Shown: one piece after another, positions 26,642-35,500 of the stretch
Layout: the number at the start of each line of letters is the position of its first letter
Position numbering within the stretch: position 1 is the first letter of the stretch
Source of the DNA: CBDAUN01 sp965200645
GTDB lineage: Bacteria; Pseudomonadota; Gammaproteobacteria; Arenicellales; JAJDZL01
DNA: 64,000 bases
Assembly (NCBI GenBank): GCA_965200645.1
Contig: CBDAUN010000003.1
Location: forward strand, 496,001-560,000
Direction of reading: 5' to 3'
The notes under the pieces: generated by a model
Database searches by the model: none
Seen by the model: only the letters and a program-made list of their open reading frames with translations
Told to the model about the DNA's origin: nothing
Program-made: the position numbers and the translations under genes

Positions 26642-28378
26642 TCAATTTCCCAATCCAGGATTTGCTCGATCGAGAATTAATTTTGGTTCGTTAATACTGT
26701 CAACACGAACAGTTTCTACATTCCTAAGGTAATCTGCAACTACATCCCAGACCGGTGGGCCGGGAGAAACTTCTCCTACAGTCGCCCATCCACTAACCGA
26801 ATACTCCTTACTCGCTTCGATCAACTCACCAGAATCCAACCGCATATCTGAAATTCTGCTGCCAAATCCCTGATGTGGATCTATCGTGTAACTGAATCCG
26901 GACACCCGTACCATATCGCCGCCCTGTTGGAAAAATGGATCGGGGTTAAATGAATTGTCAGCTACGTCTTCCAAAATCAACTTGAGAGTCTCGCCAGTCA
27001 TGTTCCGAACATAGGTTTCGGGGTATGTCATTGCAGTCTGGGCCAGCACATCTTCCATTGTAATCATTTTCCCCGGCAAAACCGAAGTTCCCCATCGGAA
27101 GCCGGGAGACAGTGCAATTTGAGCGTCACCAACTTGTCTAAGTGCCGCACAAGTCACTTCATCAAAAGATCCATTGAAATTCCCGCGTCGATACAACAAT
27201 GACTCTGTGACTGCGAGTTCTTCATCCAGGCGGTCCGTATAGGGTGACCGAGACCGCGCAATGAATTGCGCCATTTCAGGATCCGGATCAAGTTGATTGC
27301 TGAAAATCGGCAGGAGCCGATACTTTACGTCCTTAACGCCACGGTCTGCGAACTCAATATCCGCAACACCCACGAATTTACCGTTAGAACCAGCGTTGGT
27401 AACTAGAGTAATACCTTCAGAGTTTTGCACCTCAATTGGAATCGGTACGGCATCGTGTGTATGACCGCCAAGGATGACATCGATCCCAGTGACCACCCTT
27501 GCAAGTTTGATATCCACATCCATCCCGTTGTGTGACAAAAGAATGACTGCGTCAGGTTTTTCATTCTCCCTGATCTTGGTGACCAACTCCTGCATTTCAT
27601 CGGCTCGTATGCCAAAAGTCCAATCGGGTACATTGCGTCGCGGATTAGCAATTGGTGTGTACGGAAATGCCTGACCTATAATTGCAAGTTCATAGCCCCC
27701 AAGCGACCGCATCGTATAAGGTGGAAATGCATGCCCAGTAAATTCGTCGTAGGCTGGCTTTTCGTCGAAAAGCGCATCTTCGGTCAGAAATATGTTTTGT
27801 GCAATAAACTCGCTGTTTGAAGCTGTTAAATTTGATTGAAGCTCTTCAGGTGTATAGGTAAATTCCCAATGTCCTGTTGCCAAGTCCACCCCTAGAATGT
27901 TATTTGCCTCAACCATTTCCATACCGCGGGTCCATAACGCAGTGCCACTACCCTGCCAACTATCTCCACCATCAAGCAATAGCGTTCGTTCCTCGCCATA
28001 ACTTTGACGCAATTGGTTGACCAGCATTTTTAGATGGGCATATCCGCCAACCTTACCGTATTGTTCTGCAAGCTCAGCAAAGTTCAAATAGGTAAATGCA
28101 TATGCTTCTGGAGTAGCAGCAGTGATGCCGTAGTAGTCAAACAGTGCCTTACCAACTAAGTGAGGCGGAAATCCCCAAGCATCTCCTACACCGAGGTTAA
28201 TTTGAGGTTCACGATAGTAGACAGGATTTAACTGGGCGTGGGAGTCGGTAATATGCAGTAATCGAACACTGCCATAATTTTCTGAAGCATAGGCAGCTTC
28301 GATTGAAGAGGATGCTCCAATTCCAGCGACACTTGCTGCTGCAAGAACTTGCAGGAATTCTCGGCGATTAATGTACAA
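26642..28378 (-). CDS. soxB: Thiosulfohydrolase SoxB
   Basis: A 578-aa periplasmic di-manganese hydrolase that releases sulfate from the SoxYZ-bound sulfonate. It has a Tat signal (NRREFLQVLAAA). The 5'-nucleotidase/metallophosphoesterase motifs are ITDSHAQLNPVYYREP, LLDGGDSWQGSG, LLSHNGMDVD and LGGHTHDAVP. The start is read as TTG at 28378, just before the Tat motif; longer frames run back into the strong hairpin at 28426-28451 and add 24 non-family residues. No clean Shine-Dalgarno sequence is seen. The thioredoxin gene follows after four bases. Confidence 0.93.
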   Translation of the reverse strand: MYINRREFLQVLAAASVAGIGASSSIEAAYASENYGSVRLLHITDSHAQLNPVYYREPQINLGVGDAWGFPPHLVGKALFDYYGITAATPEAYAFTYLNFAELAEQYGKVGGYAHLKMLVNQLRQSYGEERTLLLDGGDSWQGSGTALWTRGMEMVEANNILGVDLATGHWEFTYTPEELQSNLTASNSEFIAQNIFLTEDALFDEKPAYDEFTGHAFPPYTMRSLGGYELAIIGQAFPYTPIANPRRNVPDWTFGIRADEMQELVTKIRENEKPDAVILLSHNGMDVDIKLARVVTGIDVILGGHTHDAVPIPIEVQNSEGITLVTNAGSNGKFVGVADIEFADRGVKDVKYRLLPIFSNQLDPDPEMAQFIARSRSPYTDRLDEELAVTESLLYRRGNFNGSFDEVTCAALRQVGDAQIALSPGFRWGTSVLPGKMITMEDVLAQTAMTYPETYVRNMTGETLKLILEDVADNSFNPDPFFQQGGDMVRVSGFSYTIDPHQGFGSRISDMRLDSGELIEASKEYSVSGWATVGEVSPGPPVWDVVADYLRNVETVRVDSINEPKLILDRANPGLGN

Positions 28379-28425
28379 GTGAACTGTCCAATAAATTACT
28401 GAAAATTTAAATGACCAATTATTGC

Positions 28426-28451
28426 GATGGGCCCGACGATTCGGGCCCATC
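28426..28451. other. Strong intercistronic hairpin upstream of soxB
   Basis: A perfect 11-pair stem, GATGGGCCCGA with TCGGGCCCATC, closed by a four-base loop CGAT. It stands between soxK and soxB. Neither strand has a T-run after it, so it is not a classical terminator. It may set the soxXYZAK to soxB ratio by protecting the upstream mRNA or causing partial termination. Confidence 0.75.
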
Positions 28452-28465
28452 TCAGTGATGTAAAA

Positions 28466-28843
28466 CTAACGAATCACCCTGCCTTTCCACAAACTGGATT
28501 CACGTTGGGCTTGAATCAGTGCCTGCTCGCCCTGAAGTTGTGCGGTGGCGACCAAACTCATCGCTTTTTCAAAATCTCCGTCCTCAGCGGACTTTTGCGC
28601 GCTTTTCAGCAATTTTGCTGTATCACGCCATTCATGACCAGAAGCCCTAGCAGCTTTGCGGGCCTCATTCGCCTTTGCAAATGCTGCATTGAATGTTTCG
28701 ACATCGCTAGCGTGCACCAAACTACTACCGACAAATCCAAATAGCGAAATGCCGGCTACAAATACGACCAAGCGTAAGCGTGTCATAGTTACGCAAATTA
28801 ACGAACTTAGGTCCGTGAGTGCAGAAAAAATTCTATATTGCAT
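28466..28843 (-). CDS. soxK: SoxXA-binding protein SoxK-like
   Basis: A small periplasmic protein, 125 aa from the first ATG or 106 aa from an internal ATG at 28786 that gives a more usual signal sequence (LVVFVAGISLFGFVGSSLVHA). GAGAGG eight bases before the first ATG supports the longer form. The mature part is helical and highly charged, with SGHEWRDTAKLLKSAQKSAEDGDFEKA-type sequence, which matches the SoxXA-binding (SoxK/SAXB) family that stabilises or activates SoxXA. It follows soxA by 13 bases, the usual place. Confidence 0.82.
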   Translation of the reverse strand: MQYRIFSALTDLSSLICVTMTRLRLVVFVAGISLFGFVGSSLVHASDVETFNAAFAKANEARKAARASGHEWRDTAKLLKSAQKSAEDGDFEKAMSLVATAQLQGEQALIQAQRESSLWKGRVIR

Positions 28844-28856
28844 GTGCCAACCCTCT

Positions 28857-29693
28857 CTATCGACGAACGCCAGGTCCGTTGAATTCTAAACCATTACTCA
28901 TGTATGTCAGAAAATATTCCAAGTTTCGATACTGTGCACTCTGTGCTTTAAACGACTTGGCTCGAACCTGAGAATTACAGCCGCCGAACCGTCGATGCAA
29001 AGTGCCAATTTCACCCCACTTCAGACGGTATACTGGAAAATGACTTGGGTGTCCTAATGCAGGACTAAGCATTTCGGTTCGAACGGAACCTCCAGATCCA
29101 CCTACGTGGCAGTCTGAACATGCAAAATTCAACTGACCCCGCTTGGTGTAATAAAACTGTTTTCCCTGCTCATAAGCCTCAAGCGCTCGTGGGTCATCGG
29201 GAATGACTACATTGATTGTGTTTCCCCGAGATGTATATGCCATGTAGGCGGAGATAGCAGCTATGTCGCCCTTTTTATATTTTAAAGGTTTTTCACCATT
29301 TGCCTCTCGACACTGGTTGATAGCCAATTCCGCAGTAATGACCATCCCCTGCTCAAGGTCGAAATACGGATAATTTTGACGGATGCCAATGCCACCGTTT
29401 TCAAAGCAGTCGGCGTAAGTTTTCCCATTTGCGAAGGGTATTTCGAAAAGTTCCTGACCTTTGTCTACAGCAATTTCATAAGGTGGGAATTCTTCCAAAT
29501 CAACCCATTGATCTCGAGATTGTTCATCAATAGAGTAGATTCCATTAACAAAGTCATCTTTTGGAGTATTCGGAAACTTGGTAAAGTAGTAATTTTCAAA
29601 TGCTACCCGATCTTCTTCCGGTGAAGCTAAACCTGCTGTTGACGCAACAGCAATGAAGCATCCACCGATCAAGACCGACAATAATTTCTTCAT
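28857..29693 (-). CDS. soxA: L-cysteine S-thiosulfotransferase subunit SoxA
   Basis: A 278-aa periplasmic c-type cytochrome that, with SoxX, joins thiosulfate to the SoxY cysteine. It has a signal sequence (LLSVLIGGCFIAVASTAG). Only one haem site, CSDCH (about residues 192-196), is present. The site that would hold the first haem keeps a Cys (YADCFENGG) but no CxxCH, so this is the single-haem form. GGCNSQVRAKSF near the C-terminus supplies the active-site cysteine that becomes a persulfide haem ligand. AAGGAG precedes the ATG. Confidence 0.94.
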   Translation of the reverse strand: MKKLLSVLIGGCFIAVASTAGLASPEEDRVAFENYYFTKFPNTPKDDFVNGIYSIDEQSRDQWVDLEEFPPYEIAVDKGQELFEIPFANGKTYADCFENGGIGIRQNYPYFDLEQGMVITAELAINQCREANGEKPLKYKKGDIAAISAYMAYTSRGNTINVVIPDDPRALEAYEQGKQFYYTKRGQLNFACSDCHVGGSGGSVRTEMLSPALGHPSHFPVYRLKWGEIGTLHRRFGGCNSQVRAKSFKAQSAQYRNLEYFLTYMSNGLEFNGPGVRR

Positions 29694-29737
29694 GCGATTA
29701 TGGTCTCCTTTAATCGATTGTGTTAATTGACAAGCGA

Positions 29738-30046
29738 CTACTTGATCTGAAAGGTCTGTTCGCCTGACCCGCCTTGATTGTCATTCCACGCGAAATCCAA
29801 GCTATCACCGCTCTGTGGTCCGCTTAATTTGAATGACAAATACGGGTTTTTGGAAATCGCAGGTCCCCAATGCGCACGAAACATCTCATTGCCGTTCCAA
29901 CTGCAGGTTACCACTTGAATGTAATGTGCAGGAATCGGATTCCCGGTTTTTCGATCTTTGCGCTGTCCGGTCTCCATAGGATGCTTGATCAGAAGCTTTA
30001 CTTCGGCTGCATCGCCGATCATTCGAGCTTTTGCTTTCATTGTCAT
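29738..30046 (-). CDS. soxZ: Sulfur carrier partner SoxZ
   Basis: A 102-aa immunoglobulin-like protein that pairs with SoxY to form the carrier for thiosulfate oxidation. KAKARMIGDAAEVKLLIKHPMETGQRKD at the N-terminus is characteristic of the family. It has no signal sequence, as expected: SoxZ is carried through Tat with SoxY. GAGGAT lies before the ATG. Gap of 33 bases from soxY. Confidence 0.94.
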   Translation of the reverse strand: MTMKAKARMIGDAAEVKLLIKHPMETGQRKDRKTGNPIPAHYIQVVTCSWNGNEMFRAHWGPAISKNPYLSFKLSGPQSGDSLDFAWNDNQGGSGEQTFQIK

Positions 30047-30079
30047 ATTAATATCCTCAGATTGTCTATCAAATTTTCT

Positions 30080-30559
30080 TTAACCACCGCATCCGCCGAT
30101 GGTGACCTTCACTTCACGCACTCCCTTCAAAACCTGACCGTTCGCTCTAACAAGTGCGATCACATCAGAGGTTTTACCCATTTTGATTCGCATGGACACT
30201 TCCGGAATCGCACCAGGCTGTAAGTCGTAGGATGAAACCATCGGAGCTGGATTCTCGGGTACGAGAAGTGCGATAGATTCTACATTTTCAATATTCGCCG
30301 TCACCTTGATGGGGACAACTGCGCCATTTTCTGCAATTTCTGGCGCTTTAATAATGATGCTTTCCGAAGCATCAACCACATTTTCTTCTCCAAATAGTGC
30401 ATTTAAAGCCGAGTCAAGTTCCTCAGCATCAAATGCCGACTGAGGACGGGCTGCTGCAAAAGCTTGAGAGGTAAATCCCCACGAAGCCGCAACTCCTACC
30501 AGGCTTGCAGCGGCGGCACCTTTGAGTACTACCCGTCTTTGCTGATCAAAATTGTTCAT
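30080..30559 (-). CDS. soxY: Sulfur carrier protein SoxY
   Basis: A 159-aa periplasmic protein with a Tat signal (QRRVVLKGAAAASLVG) and the defining C-terminal swinging arm ending GGCGG, whose cysteine carries sulfur intermediates between SoxXA, SoxB and other Sox enzymes. Length is normal. AGGAGA precedes the ATG. It begins 12 bases after soxX stops. Confidence 0.96.
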   Translation of the reverse strand: MNNFDQQRRVVLKGAAAASLVGVAASWGFTSQAFAAARPQSAFDAEELDSALNALFGEENVVDASESIIIKAPEIAENGAVVPIKVTANIENVESIALLVPENPAPMVSSYDLQPGAIPEVSMRIKMGKTSDVIALVRANGQVLKGVREVKVTIGGCGG

Positions 30560-30571
30560 ATGATTAGTCTC

Positions 30572-30949
30572 CTAGAGTGTGTAGACATATTCGGTGATTT
30601 TGTCGATTTCCTCCTCAGTCAAGATACCGTGTCGACCAAAAGGCGGCATCATCGAATTGGGGTTCGATGCAGTCGCATCGAAAATTCGGTCTCTGAGTTT
30701 CTGTTTATCCGGAAATCTACGTTCCATAAAGATAAGCGGCGGTCCATGGTTCCCGGGAAACTGCCCGTCATCCATAATATGGCAAGCCAAGCAGTTACCT
30801 TTGCGTCTATCAAAAGCAATCTTCTTGCCTTCAGCAATCACCTCAGGTGTTGCATCTGCCAAACCGATTTCGGGTCGAACCACCGAGACTGTGACCAACA
30901 GTCCGAAGATCAACATTGAAACCACTACTGATCCGTAAAATTTCTTCAT
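30572..30949 (-). CDS. soxX: Sox cytochrome c subunit SoxX
   Basis: A 125-aa periplasmic monohaem cytochrome c, partner of SoxA. It has a signal sequence (VVVSMLIFGLLVTVSVV), haem site CLACH (about residues 55-59) in GNCLACHIM, and a distal methionine in SMMPPFGRHG. First gene of the sox operon. The start ATG follows AAGGACTTAAAT, a weak ribosome site. The 314-base region upstream separates it from the divergent ArsR-type repressor. Confidence 0.94.
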   Translation of the reverse strand: MKKFYGSVVVSMLIFGLLVTVSVVRPEIGLADATPEVIAEGKKIAFDRRKGNCLACHIMDDGQFPGNHGPPLIFMERRFPDKQKLRDRIFDATASNPNSMMPPFGRHGILTEEEIDKITEYVYTL

Positions 30950-31263
30950 ATTTAAGTCCTTCCACTAAAAATACAATTTATAGTTCTACAGGCGGCAATG
31001 AATTAGTTCTTTGCAGCCTGTCTGCAAATTTAGCTTTCGCTGAGTGCAACCAGGTATATTCAAAAATGAGGAATATAGCACGCAAATTGTAGGAAATGTA
31101 TTTCAGTTGCAAAATTAAATTACATTCCGGAATTTTTGGTTCAAAGTTATTATATTTGACCAATGAATTAGAAAGTTGTTGCATATTACATTGAATTTAT
31201 CAATTCATTAGAAATATTTTTTAAATTACTTTTAACTGTAAATTTGAAAATAATTTTTAAAAA
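30950..31263. promoter_or_regulatory. Divergent sox/arsR control region with repeated operator-like site
   Basis: A very AT-rich 314-base region between soxX and the repressor gene. CAATGAATTAGAAA (31161-31174) and CAATTCATTAGAAA (31201-31214) match at 12 of 14 positions and start exactly 40 bases apart. The second copy overlaps a perfect inverted repeat TGAATT-TATC-AATTCA (31192-31207). Placement next to an ArsR gene suggests repressor binding sites; this is inference. Confidence 0.5.
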
Positions 31264-31614
31264 GTGACCAGTTCAGCAGAAAATTTAAATCAATTCAACT
31301 TCAGTACGCCAATACCAGTTGAAAAAATGAGAGAGTTGGCTCAGGAAGCCAGTAATGTTCTAAAGCAACTTGCGAATGAACAACGGCTGATGGTACTGTG
31401 TCATCTTGCTGAAGGAGAAAAGACGGTCACGGAACTTCAATCTCTTGTTGGAATGGAGCAATCTTCCCTATCACAACATCTTGCCAAACTTCGAAACGAA
31501 GGGATAATTCAAGCTAGACGGGATTCACAATCCAAGTTTTATTCAATTTCTGATGAAAATGCACTGAAAATAATTGAACTTTTGCACAGTATTTACTGCA
31601 CTCCTATGGACTAA
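31264..31614 (+). CDS. ArsR-family repressor, SqrR/BigR-type persulfide sensor
   Basis: A 116-aa winged-helix repressor: LANEQRLMVLCHLAEGEKTV, recognition helix MEQSSLSQHLAKLRNEG, wing ARRDSQSKFYSI. Cys46 (VLCHL) and Cys112 (IYCTP) sit 66 residues apart, the same spacing as the two cysteines of BigR and SqrR that form a polysulfide bridge and release DNA. The metal ligands of ArsR/SmtB types are not evident. The start is GTG at 31264 with no clear ribosome site; ATG at residue 22 is an alternative. It is divergent from soxXYZA and so very likely controls it. Confidence 0.85.
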   Translation: MTSSAENLNQFNFSTPIPVEKMRELAQEASNVLKQLANEQRLMVLCHLAEGEKTVTELQSLVGMEQSSLSQHLAKLRNEGIIQARRDSQSKFYSISDENALKIIELLHSIYCTPMD

Positions 31615-31747
31615 TACCTGAATTACTATTGACCAATTCATCATCAGTCTTTTTCAATTTAGTACTATACCCTTTGCGTGCACGATTTTTGACTCCTTGC
31701 AACCCTAATGTTCTCCGCCTGAATAGCGTCTCCAAGCGGCTTCAGAA

Positions 31748-32051
31748 CTAGGATAAGCATAAGTGAGGATGCACCTTTCCTGAGCCAGGCAAAAACTTGA
31801 TCAGGATTACAGCCACTCCAACCGCGGCCAGTAATGTGTCCGTAATCCAGCGTTTGAATTGTCAAACTTTTCAAGATTTCCGATTTTCAATAAACAATCT
31901 CGGCGCGATGCCCAGCCTCGGTCTTTTCCAACTGTTCGCGGGTCACCAAACGGTGCTCGGTCGATTAAACTAAACGAAATACCGCCCGCGCTTGGTGTTC
32001 GGACATTCCGGTCCGACTGGCTTCGTCGAAGAAATCACTGCGCGCTGTCAT
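31748..32051 (-). pseudogene. Decayed small coiled-coil membrane protein, DUF1640-like
   Basis: From ATG 32051, with GAAGGA upstream, the frame reads FFDEASRTGMSEHQARAVF, stops at TAA after 28 codons, resumes with LVTREQLEKTEAGHRAEIV, meets TGA, and then needs a one-base shift to give TLLAAVGVAVILIKFLPG, a membrane helix. The order (short helix, coiled coil with LVTREQLE-type sequence, C-terminal helix) matches DUF1640/CCDC90-like proteins. Two stops and a frameshift mark it as dead. Family assignment from memory, not a search. Confidence 0.5.
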
Positions 32052-32118
32052 AATATGTATCCTTCCATAGTTGATATAAGAGTTTGTAAGTCAATCAGTC
32101 TTCCTTTTTGATGATCTT

Positions 32119-32448
32119 CTATAGCGTAGGATCGTAGCGATAGAGATGCAGGGTTCGGTATCTGATCAGATCAAATGCTTCGCTAACCTGTTCAGGCAAG
32201 ACATAAAATTACTCTTGCGGATGCACTGACTTCCCGAATCTGTTGGTGGTTGTTAGTTTGGACGACCACGCAGTCTCGAAGAAATGGTGTCGCAGGTTCT
32301 CGACTTTGGAGTGTTCCAGATTCTTCAAATTATAGGTCGCGACGATCTCAACCGCTGCACACAGGAATGTCGGGTCGTTCCTCGCGTCTGCAATCCTGCG
32401 ATTAACGTCTTGAGATGTGACGCTCACTTTGTGCAGAAACTGATGCAC
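32119..32448 (-). pseudogene. Truncated GIY-YIG (MUG113/T5orf172-like) nuclease-domain remnant
   Basis: The frame FLHKVSVTSQDVNRRIADA, NDPTFLCAAVEIVATY, LEHSKVENLRHHFF and NRFGKSVHPQE follows the C-terminal GIY-YIG-like domain found on some helicase or restriction-linked proteins. A stop (32209-32211) falls where homologues have Trp (the expected EWF reads E-stop-F), after which FYVLPEQVSEAFDLI continues in frame to TAG at 32121-32119. The N-terminal part with the GIY and YIG strands is absent, as an in-frame stop lies just upstream. A fragment of a lost accessory gene. Confidence 0.6.
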
Positions 32449-32562
32449 TGATATTATTGGAATTTATCCTTTTTGTGTGGTTGGAATTTTTTCTTGCAAA
32501 CTGATATTCAATGTCACCGATGCGAATAACTTGCTTGCAGTCTATTTACTTGATTGTTTTAT

Positions 32563-35500
32563 ATGGCTAATTTCGCGCCCATAGCGATAATCGGCGCGGC
32601 ATGCAAGTTTCCCGGTGATGCCAATTCACCAACTCAGTTTTGGCAAAACATCGTTTCTGGTTCAGATTCAGTTGAAGCAATTCCATCTGACAGATGGGAT
32701 CCAAATTACTTCAACAATATTCAATCGCAGTCGGCGGTCTTCGCCAAAACGGGTGGGTTCATTCATGACATATTTGACTTTGACCCAGTCTTCTTTGGAA
32801 TTTCGCCCAGAGAGGCTGAAGATATTGATCCACAACAACGTTTATTACTTCAACTTGCATGGCGAACCAGTGAAGATGCTGCCACTTCGACTACGGACTT
32901 AAGTGCTTGCAGCACTGGTGTTTTTGTTGGTGTAATCAACCATGACTACGCCAGAGTTCTTCTTTCTGATGCTGATCATATCGGCCCACACACCGGACTG
33001 GGTCGGTCGGGAAGTATTGCTGCTAACCGAATTTCGTATGCATTTGATTTTTGCGGGCCAAGCGTCGCTATAGACACCGCCTGCTCTTCTTCTTTAGTTG
33101 CAGTCGATAAGGCTTGTCGTGCTCTGCATACCGGAGGCTGTGATGTAGCATTTGCCGGCGGTGCAAACGCCATTTTGCTTCCAGAAAGCTACTTGGAATT
33201 TGGTCGTGCGCAAATGCTCTCTGCGACCGGACGATGTCGAGCATTTGACGCAAAAGCTGACGGTTTCGTACGAGCAGAAGGTGGAGGCATGATTCTGTTG
33301 AAGCGGTTGTCAGATGCGGTTGCAGACGGAGACCGAATCCGTGCGGTGATACTGGCAACAGTTGTTAATCAGGACGGCAAGACACCAGGAATTATGTCCC
33401 CCAGTGAAACTGCACAAATCGAAATGATGAAACTAGCCATAAATGTAGCAGATATTTCTCCTTCTATCCTGGGTTATGTTGAGGCACATGGTACTGGCAC
33501 CCAGTCCGGGGATGTCATAGAAGCCAGATCCATCGGAACAGCTTACGGCCAAACAGGTGACCATCCTATATCAGTTGGGTCCGTTAAAACAAACATTGGA
33601 CACACCGAAAGTGCTGCGGGAATTGCGGGATTGATTAAAGCAATGCTTTCGATAGAACACAACTGCATAGCGCCAAATTTGCATTTTAGTGAACCGAACT
33701 CTCAAATCAACTTTGAGCAATTGAATTTGCATGTTCCTTGCGAGTTGGAGGCTTGGCCAACTCCGAAGAGTCAACCACGTATTGCAGCAATAAATTCATT
33801 TGGATTTGGAGGTACGAACGCGCACGCAATCATTCGACAATCGCCCTTGGATTTCACTCAGCGAAACCGCTCGAAGTACGAAAGTAATTTGATTCCTTTA
33901 TCTACCCATTCTCAAGAGCATTTACACCCGGTTGAAAAGTTTATTTCAAAGCAAGTAACCGAAGGCGTTGACCCAAGAACCGTCAGTTTCGCTGCGCAAC
34001 GAACTTCAAATTATCCGTACCGCAGTGCGTTCATTTTTACTGGCGCATCTGCATGCTCCAATCAGTCAAAACTTGATCGTGTCTCGCTTGCCAAATTAGT
34101 TGCAAAGACTAGTGAGAAATCACCACCCAAAGTGGCATTTGTATTTAGTGGGATTGCAGGAAACTGGCACAATACTGGTTGTCAACTATACCAAAGCAAT
34201 CAAGTATTCAAGTCAGTTATCGACAATTGTGATGGAATTTTTCGTAACAGATTTGAAAACTCCATTGTTCGGGAGGTCTTGTCTAAAGGAAAGATACCCG
34301 ACTCCCGCATTCATCATCTGCACCCCCTACTCTTTTCGTTTCAAGTTGCTTTATTTGAACTTTGGCGTTCATACGGAGTTGAGCCAGATGTGATTTACGG
34401 ACACAGTATTGGAGAAGCCGCCGCAGCCTGTGCATCTGGAGCAATGAGTTTGGACGAGTGTGCAAGAATCATATCAATCCGCTGTGATCGGTTTCAGCAC
34501 TATGAAAATACCGGCAAGATGGTTGCGGCAGCAATGAGCTATGTAAATGCAGTTAAAGTTGTTGAAGGTTTCAGTAGAGAACTATTCATCGCCGGAATTA
34601 GCGGCCCAAATTCGGTCACATTTTCAGGTACAAAGTCAGCAGCTAAGAAACTTATCGAACACCTGGATTTAAATAGGGTGTTTTATCGAGTTTTGGACAT
34701 TACCGTTCCCTTTCACAGTCCACTGATTGACGAGGCTCGGTCTGACGTTCTCAGAGCCATTAACTTAGTGTCAACTAGAGACAAAAATAGTAACTGGGTC
34801 CCGTCCTTTGGAGACACTAAATGCCAACATGATTTCGGAAGTTGTGAATTCTGGTGGAACAACTTCCATGCACCATTTGACTTTGCGCAGACGATCGAAA
34901 CCACATACACGGAACCGACTTTATTTGTTGAGGTTAGTCCTCATCCAAATTTGCTGCATGGCATCAATGAACAAATTAAATTTTTGAAGATTGATGGTAT
35001 TGCTGTGCCATCACTGATGAATAGTAACCAAGAGCTAACTGCATTGCACCACACGTTAGGTACTTTATATGTCAATGGAGTAAACCCAAAGTGGGGCAAG
35101 GTTGTTGCAAAATCAGGCCTTTGTGACTTACCAAAAGTTGAGTTCAATAAACAGCGATATTCAAAAGTCACAAAAAGCGGCCGAACCAATGTGGCGTTTT
35201 ATGCAGCGACCAGTACCAGAACCCGCCATGAAGGAAAAGGGATCAGTCAGTCGTATCGGTTCAACTTAGAACACACTGATTGGCTAAGGTCTCATACTGT
35301 CCACAAAAAGATAGTCTTTCCGGCTGCCGGAATCATTGCAATTGCAAATGATTTTGCTCGAAAGCACTTTTTAAAAGAAAGGATTCAAATTCATAACCTT
35401 CAACTTAAAAAGTTGATTTCGGTCTTCAATTCCGACATTGAAGTCCATTTAGAATTGAAGAATGACGAAAGAAACTTCACTATTACTTCAAATCAAGATG

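Noticed and set aside
31665..31874. 69-codon minus-strand frame as a separate gene
   Set aside because: It overlaps the DUF1640-like pseudogene in the shifted frame, and its start lies inside the decayed coding sequence.
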